Below are positions 5,576-9,598 of a stretch of DNA of 9,598 bases, one piece after another. The notes below the pieces were generated by a model, which was not told where the DNA came from, did no database searches, and saw nothing but the letters and a program-made list of their open reading frames with translations. The stretch spans positions 1 to 9,598 of the forward strand of contig JAFAZU010000687.1 in assembly GCA_019239585.1 (NCBI GenBank), given 5' to 3'. Position numbers and translations under genes: made by a program. Every line of letters starts with the position of its first letter. Within the stretch, counting starts at the first letter, position 1. Source of the DNA: Acidobacteriaceae bacterium. Lineage in GTDB: Bacteria; Acidobacteriota; Terriglobia; Bryobacterales; Bryobacteraceae.

Positions 5576-8500
5576 TCAGTCTTGCCGGTTTGCCCGTGCC
5601 GCTACTGTTCCGGTCGATCCGTCCAGCAGGTTGCGGGCCTCGCGGAGCTCTTGAGTTTGGAACCCTTCTGTGAAATGGCTCCATAGGTCTTGAAGGATTG
5701 GCCGGACGAAAGCTTCGTCCGGCTCTGTCCGGCAGATTCGAACCGCAGACCGCAGTGCGAGCAGCCGCGCTCCTGTCCCCTGCGCAGCTTCGAGCGCGCG
5801 TTGGTAGCTGGAAACCGCCTGCTCAGAGCTTCCTTGTTGAAGTAACACATCGCCATGGATCAGGTGTAGGTACGGAGCAGCCCAGACCTCTCCATTCTTG
5901 TTTTGGAAGGCAAGCCCGTTCGAGATGTGTGCCATTGCCTCGCCCGGCTTAGCCGCCCGAGCGCAAGCCTCGGCGAGCAGAGCATGATAGAAAGGCGAGC
6001 GAAGCTCGGCTCCGGTAGTCCGTAGCGCGTCGAGCCCTCTCCGAAGCTGTGACAATCCAAGTTCTGCATCGCCTTGCACCGCGCGGGACCAACCCGCGAC
6101 AATCTCGGCCATGGATGAATAATAAGCAATTTCGAAACGCGTGCAGACTGCGCCCGCCTCTTCCGCACAGGCCAGCGCTCGCGCGAGGTCGCCTCGAAAG
6201 ACGTGCAGCATGGCCGCATAGGTCAGGGCAATGGCCAGGCCGAACGGATGCGCCTGGTTGCCCGTAGCGATCGTCTCTTCGCTGGCGGCGAGCGCGAGGT
6301 CCGGATATCCACAGTGCCAGAGCACGTGGGTCCTGTACGCTCGGCAGAATATGCCGATTTCGGGCGTAGCGAACAGCGCCAAATCGGCCCGAGAGCACAG
6401 GGAGTGGTCCGCAAGCGCCTTATCGAGGTGCTTCTGCGATAGCTCGAACCAGCCCAAATGAAAATGAACCATGCCGAGCAGGAAGTTTGCAGCCAACGAC
6501 GAAATCGCCTGATTGTCGGCCGCCGCAAGATCGAGCATCTCCTCGCCGATTTGCTTGGCTGTCGCCAACTCGCCGCGGACCACATGATAGACCCACGCGC
6601 TGCTCAAGACCGGCACTCCCTGATGGGTCGCCTTCAGGTCCCGGAACAGATCGATCGCACGCGCCGAACTCTCCCCCGCTTCCGAAGCGGGATAGCCAAG
6701 CGTGATGAACAGCGTTCGTTCCAAGGCTACCAAGAGTTCAAGCTCCTGCTCCTTGCGGACGGAGGTGGCAGGCATCGCCCGGCATAGCGCGATCGCGCGA
6801 CGCAACTCGGCGGCGGCTTCGCGGTCTGCGTAACGTTGATGCGCAGCCGTCGCGGCAAGGCGATAGAACCGGATCGCATCCTCGGCCAGATCTCCTGCCG
6901 CGCAATGCGCAGCCAGTTGGGCGGCAATGTTCTCGATGTCCCCGGAGTGAAGTTCTTGGAGCGCTCGGGCGACGCGCCGATGCAGGAAGCGTTTGCGCAC
7001 CGGGCTCAGTTCCGCATACGCTACTTCACGCAGCAAGTCGTGAGAGAAATCGTACTCTCCGGTAGATTTGCGTTCGACGATGCGCCGCTGCCACAGTTCA
7101 TCTAGCGCGCGTGACAGGCTATCCTCGTCCCAGTCCGTTGCTTTCGTCAACAGGTCGAGAGAAAAAGCGCGCCCGATCGTACCGCCATATCCGGCGAGTT
7201 CGTACGCGGACGGTGTCAATTGAGCCAACCGCTCGACGATTACGGCATGCACTCGCGGCGGGGTAGCGGCTCCGGCGGGCACCTCGCTAAGCCCACTGCG
7301 GACGCTCTCGACAACAAACAGCGGATTCCCCTGCGTGATGCGAAAGAGTTCAACCAACTCGGTCTCATCGAGTCTGCGCTTGGCGATCTCGCAGCCGAGC
7401 GCCGCCGTTTCCGCCGCATCGAGCCGCGTCAGCGAAATCTCTGTCGCTTGATTGGACCTGCGCAGCTCGCCGAGAAGCCGGGTAAACGGATGATCACGAT
7501 CCGTCTCTTCCAAACGCACGGTGCCGACGACCAACACTCCGCCGCCCAGCTCGGCGCGAAAAAACGAGTGCAGCCATTCGAAGGAATCCTGATCGCACCA
7601 CTGTAAATCATCGATGACCAGCAGCAGCGGCTTTCGCGCTTTGGAAAAGGCGGCGTTCAGAGCATCATACAAATAGCGGCGCTGCCATCCTTCCGTTAGC
7701 GCTTGGGGACTGCGAATTGACGGGTTATCGGCGAGGATCTCCGGCACCACGCGAGCTAATTCCGAAAGTTGCCACGGCGCCAACTGGGCCCATGCGGTGC
7801 GCAATGGCTCGGTTTGCAGCCATTCTGCCGCCCCTGCGTAAGCCAGCCGCCCCTGCGCGGCATAACAACGCGCTCGCGCCACGCTGAACTGACGTTGTTT
7901 ACAACGAGCATAGAGTTCCTCGGCCAGGCGGGACTTCCCGATACCCGGCTCGCCGGCGAGCACGGCCAAGTGGGTGCCTCCCTCGGCAGCGATGTCCCAA
8001 CAGTTCACCAGGTTCTGCCACTCCTCTTTTCTGCCGATAATGGGCGATGGGGGAACCGGCATTGTACTTGGCAACTCCACATGCGGCAGGGCGGCGACTT
8101 CCGACTTGAGGATCTGTTCAAAGAGCTCGCGGGTCGCTATGCTAGGCTCTACACCCAGTTCGCGGCGCAAGATACGCATGCACTGGTGATAAGTGCGCAA
8201 CGCACTAGCTCGATCACTGTTCAACGCGTGCAAGCGGATCAGGAGTTGGTAGTGCGCCTCACGAAGCTGGTCGTGTGCAACCAGCCGCTCGGCATAGTGA
8301 ATAGCGGCTGGATATGCACGCCGGTGTTCGAGCAATGAGGCCAAACGGCCGAAAACCTGAGCGGCCTTTTGGCGGTAATGCTCCCGCTTGGGCTGCAGCC
8401 AATCATCGTAGACTGTCGGCAGCAGGTCGTCTTGATACAAGCGGGCTGCCTGCTCGAGCGCTTCCAATTCCCTCATTGCATCGGCGGCTTTGGCGGCCTC

Positions 8501-8866
8501 TTCGGCGGCAGCAAGCGCCGTATCGAATTCGATCACATCCACAATACAGTCGGGGGCGGGCCGCCACTGCACACTTTGATAATCAGCGGTGAAAGAACCG
8601 CATCCGGCAGGCAGAGCGCGGCGCAGGTGATGAATGAGTTGCCGGAGATTCGTACGAGCCTGTGCCTCGTCCGACTCGGGCCACATGAGAAAAGCGAGGT
8701 GCTCGCGCGGTTCGGGTGCGTTGCGGTGCAGAATCAGGTACGCCAGGAGCGCCTGCAAACGAGACTTGTTGACTGCAGCGAGCGGCTCCTCGCCGGATGT
8801 GATGCGAAAACTTCCGAACAGCTCGATACGAAACGATTCGGTAGCACTCGGCGGCGGCCTTGTCAT
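5576..8866 (-). CDS. SARP/AfsR-like transcriptional regulator: winged helix, BTAD, AAA ATPase, TPR-like tail
   Basis: The protein has 1096 residues from ATG 8866. Residues 12-85 (FRIELFGSFRI to LRRAL) are the OmpR-like winged-helix DNA-binding domain. Residues 105-255 form the bacterial transcriptional activation domain (BTAD), ending near RILRRELGVEPS. The ATPase starts at PIIGRKEEW (275-283), with Walker A GEPGIGKS (305-312), Walker B LLLVIDD (414-420), then TQGNPLFVVE (511-520) and FSHDLLREVAYAEL (607-620). The remaining ~430 residues are helical, Ala/Leu-rich TPR-like repeats, the likely signal- or partner-sensing part; no C-terminal LuxR helix-turn-helix is seen. An upstream ATG at 9085 would add 73 residues. 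It is rejected because AGGAGG (8873-8878) lies 6 nt before ATG 8866 and the domain alignment begins just after it. By family, this is an ATP-modulated activator of nearby genes. Most probable target: the adjacent FAD oxidase, possibly also the divergent amidohydrolase. Confidence 0.95.
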   Translation of the reverse strand: MTRPPPSATESFRIELFGSFRITSGEEPLAAVNKSRLQALLAYLILHRNAPEPREHLAFLMWPESDEAQARTNLRQLIHHLRRALPAGCGSFTADYQSVQWRPAPDCIVDVIEFDTALAAAEEAAKAADAMRELEALEQAARLYQDDLLPTVYDDWLQPKREHYRQKAAQVFGRLASLLEHRRAYPAAIHYAERLVAHDQLREAHYQLLIRLHALNSDRASALRTYHQCMRILRRELGVEPSIATRELFEQILKSEVAALPHVELPSTMPVPPSPIIGRKEEWQNLVNCWDIAAEGGTHLAVLAGEPGIGKSRLAEELYARCKQRQFSVARARCYAAQGRLAYAGAAEWLQTEPLRTAWAQLAPWQLSELARVVPEILADNPSIRSPQALTEGWQRRYLYDALNAAFSKARKPLLLVIDDLQWCDQDSFEWLHSFFRAELGGGVLVVGTVRLEETDRDHPFTRLLGELRRSNQATEISLTRLDAAETAALGCEIAKRRLDETELVELFRITQGNPLFVVESVRSGLSEVPAGAATPPRVHAVIVERLAQLTPSAYELAGYGGTIGRAFSLDLLTKATDWDEDSLSRALDELWQRRIVERKSTGEYDFSHDLLREVAYAELSPVRKRFLHRRVARALQELHSGDIENIAAQLAAHCAAGDLAEDAIRFYRLAATAAHQRYADREAAAELRRAIALCRAMPATSVRKEQELELLVALERTLFITLGYPASEAGESSARAIDLFRDLKATHQGVPVLSSAWVYHVVRGELATAKQIGEEMLDLAAADNQAISSLAANFLLGMVHFHLGWFELSQKHLDKALADHSLCSRADLALFATPEIGIFCRAYRTHVLWHCGYPDLALAASEETIATGNQAHPFGLAIALTYAAMLHVFRGDLARALACAEEAGAVCTRFEIAYYSSMAEIVAGWSRAVQGDAELGLSQLRRGLDALRTTGAELRSPFYHALLAEACARAAKPGEAMAHISNGLAFQNKNGEVWAAPYLHLIHGDVLLQQGSSEQAVSSYQRALEAAQGTGARLLALRSAVRICRTEPDEAFVRPILQDLWSHFTEGFQTQELREARNLLDGSTGTVAARANRQD

Positions 8867-8872
8867 CTCCGT

Positions 8873-8878
8873 CCTCCT
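8873..8878 (-). promoter_or_regulatory. Strong Shine-Dalgarno site that decides the regulator start
   Basis: AGGAGG on the minus strand, 6 bases before ATG 8866. No comparable site precedes the longer in-frame alternative at 9085. On this basis the coding sequence is shortened by 73 codons. Confidence 0.85.
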
Positions 8879-8879
8879 A

Positions 8880-8912
8880 CGCGAGTACGCGACTGCGGTG
8901 AGCCTCCCGCAG
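8880..8912 (-). promoter_or_regulatory. Two adjacent leader hairpins abutting the regulator's ribosome binding site
   Basis: CGCG-AGTA-CGCG (8880-8891) can form a 4-bp stem with a 4-base loop, ending one base before the TAGGAGG on the mRNA. CTGCGG (8893-8898) and CCGCAG (8907-8912) form a perfect 6-bp stem with an 8-base loop just upstream of it. Such stems next to the Shine-Dalgarno could tune translation initiation; this is inference from pairing alone. Confidence 0.35.
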
Positions 8913-8991
8913 AAGCCCGTGCAAACCATTCGACCGCTACCCTGATCCGCTGCTGTAGATCCGGGGTCATTCGATAAGGCTATCAGTTCTT

Positions 8992-9006
8992 CGAGCGAGT
9001 TGCTCG
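8992..9006. promoter_or_regulatory. Inverted repeat in the divergent regulator/amidohydrolase intergenic region
   Basis: CGAGC (8992-8996), a 5-base spacer, then GCTCG (9002-9006). Next to it are a direct repeat, GGCCCT (9006-9011 and 9015-9020, 9-bp period), and a GATCCG pair (8944-8949 and 8958-8963, 14-bp period). They sit in the middle of the 198-bp divergent gap, where an operator serving both genes would be expected. No more specific assignment is possible. Confidence 0.3.
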
Positions 9007-9051
9007 GCCCTACTGGCCCTTTTATTTGCTTATACGGCGTCCTCATTGTGC

Positions 9052-9057
9052 GATAGT
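9052..9057 (+). promoter_or_regulatory. Candidate -10 element of a leaderless amidohydrolase mRNA
   Basis: GATAGT matches four of six positions of the TATAAT consensus and lies 7 bases before GTG 9065. A transcript starting about 7 bases after it would begin at or next to the GTG. The -35 region is poor: TTGCTT at 9026-9031 is 20 bases away. Confidence 0.25.
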
Positions 9058-9064
9058 AACTTTC

Positions 9065-9598
9065 GTGCGGGTGTACATTCTTCATTTGTGTGCGGTTATC
9101 ACTCTGGCGAGTGGTGTGTTAGCGGCGCAGGAAGCCAAGCGAGTCGTCTTGCGCTGCGGTTCATTGCTGGACCCCCAAAGTGATACGGTGATGAAAGACG
9201 CCCTCATTGTGACGGAAGGCGGCGTTGTGAAAGAAGTAGGGTCAGGCGCTGGGGGTGCGCCGGCAAGCGCAATTGACCTTTCACGCGGATTTTGCCTGCC
9301 TGGGCTGATCGATGTTCATGACCATTTAACTTCCGATCCGACACACGCAGGATATTCGTCTCTGGGCCTTTCAGTGCCGAGAACGGCAATTACAGGCGCC
9401 AAAAACGCGCGGATTACGCTTGAGGCCGGATTTACCACTGTTCGCAATGTGGGGGCCGAGGGTTACAGCGATGTGGCTCTACGGGACGGAATTAATACGG
9501 GCGAAATTCCGGGGCCGAGGCTGTTTGTGTCAGGTCCGCCGCTTGGTATTACGGGTGGACATTGTGATAACGATTTACTGGCGCCGGAATATAAAGCC
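9065..9598 (+). CDS. Secreted metal-dependent amidohydrolase (imidazolonepropionase-like), 5' part
   Basis: 178 codons are open to the right edge of the window. With GTG 9065 as start (GTG 9071 is an alternative), the N-terminus is a signal peptide (YILHLCAVITLASGVLAAQ). It is followed by the small beta domain of amidohydrolases (VVLRCGSLLDPQSD; LIVTEGGVVKEVGSG). LPGLIDVHDH holds the metal-binding HxH pair, His85 and His87. GFTTVRNVGAEGYSDVALRD, GEIPGPRLFVSGPPLGITGG and HCDND are characteristic of the Xaa-Pro dipeptidase / imidazolonepropionase-like branch. These TIM-barrel hydrolases cleave amide or peptide-type bonds in the periplasm or outside the cell. No ATG occurs in frame before 9191 and no clear Shine-Dalgarno precedes either GTG. 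It is transcribed divergently from the regulator. Remaining metal ligands and the C-terminus lie outside the window. Confidence 0.9.
   Translation, partial: MRVYILHLCAVITLASGVLAAQEAKRVVLRCGSLLDPQSDTVMKDALIVTEGGVVKEVGSGAGGAPASAIDLSRGFCLPGLIDVHDHLTSDPTHAGYSSLGLSVPRTAITGAKNARITLEAGFTTVRNVGAEGYSDVALRDGINTGEIPGPRLFVSGPPLGITGGHCDNDLLAPEYKA

Noticed and set aside
7769..8338. A 189-codon plus-strand ORF opposite the regulator.
   Set aside because: It is a shadow of the GC-rich ATPase/BTAD coding region, with no domain features.
8991..8997. TCGAGCG resembles the TCGAGnn heptamer recalled for Streptomyces DnrI.
   Set aside because: No second copy occurs 11 or 22 bp away, and it is part of an inverted repeat, so it does not fit a SARP site.
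8867..9085. Regulator starting at ATG 9085 with 73 more residues.
   Set aside because: The extra stretch has no domain similarity, overlaps the divergent promoter region and the amidohydrolase start, and lacks a ribosome site. ATG 8866 has AGGAGG at 6 nt.

Overview
The window looks like chromosome from an acidobacterium, possibly of the Solibacter/Bryobacter type. This is inferred from gene content: a secreted SBBP beta-propeller protein with FG-GAP-like repeats, a Tat-type flavin amine oxidase, and a large BTAD/AAA/TPR regulator in a moderately GC-rich background with good Shine-Dalgarno sites. There are no rRNA, tRNA, CRISPR or IS features.

Layout. Everything from 1 to 8866 is on the minus strand, so it is transcribed from right to left. 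In that order it holds: (1) a 1096-residue SARP/AfsR-like regulator (5576-8866) with winged helix, BTAD, AAA ATPase and TPR-like tail; (2) a berberine-bridge-type FAD-linked oxidase (4065-5441); (3) a secreted amicyanin-like cupredoxin (3371-3934); (4) a secreted SBBP-repeat protein (867-3278) whose 3' part, five 57-residue FG-GAP-like repeats, is cut off by a 2-bp frameshift and again by an in-frame TAG (remnants 409-1092); (5) the first 65 codons of a Tat-exported FAD amine-oxidase-type enzyme (1-195). On the plus strand, divergent from the regulator, is the 5' part of a secreted metal-dependent amidohydrolase (9065-9598) that runs off the right edge.

How it may work together. The regulator probably controls its neighbour. 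The 134-bp gap between it and the oxidase gene holds four same-orientation GCGTTC copies, starting at 5498, 5509, 5532 and 5553. Three fall exactly on an 11-bp lattice, and two are an exact 8-mer repeat, AGCGTTCC. SARP-family proteins are known to bind short direct repeats spaced by about one or two helical turns, so this is a good candidate operator. The oxidase, the blue-copper protein and the exported amine oxidase together suggest a small redox module (cytosolic flavin oxidation, periplasmic copper electron carrier, exported flavin oxidase). That link is inference from co-location. No recognisable natural-product assembly enzymes are in the window.

Stretches without genes are short (92 to 213 bases). 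They hold hairpins, candidate promoters and repeats, described individually below.
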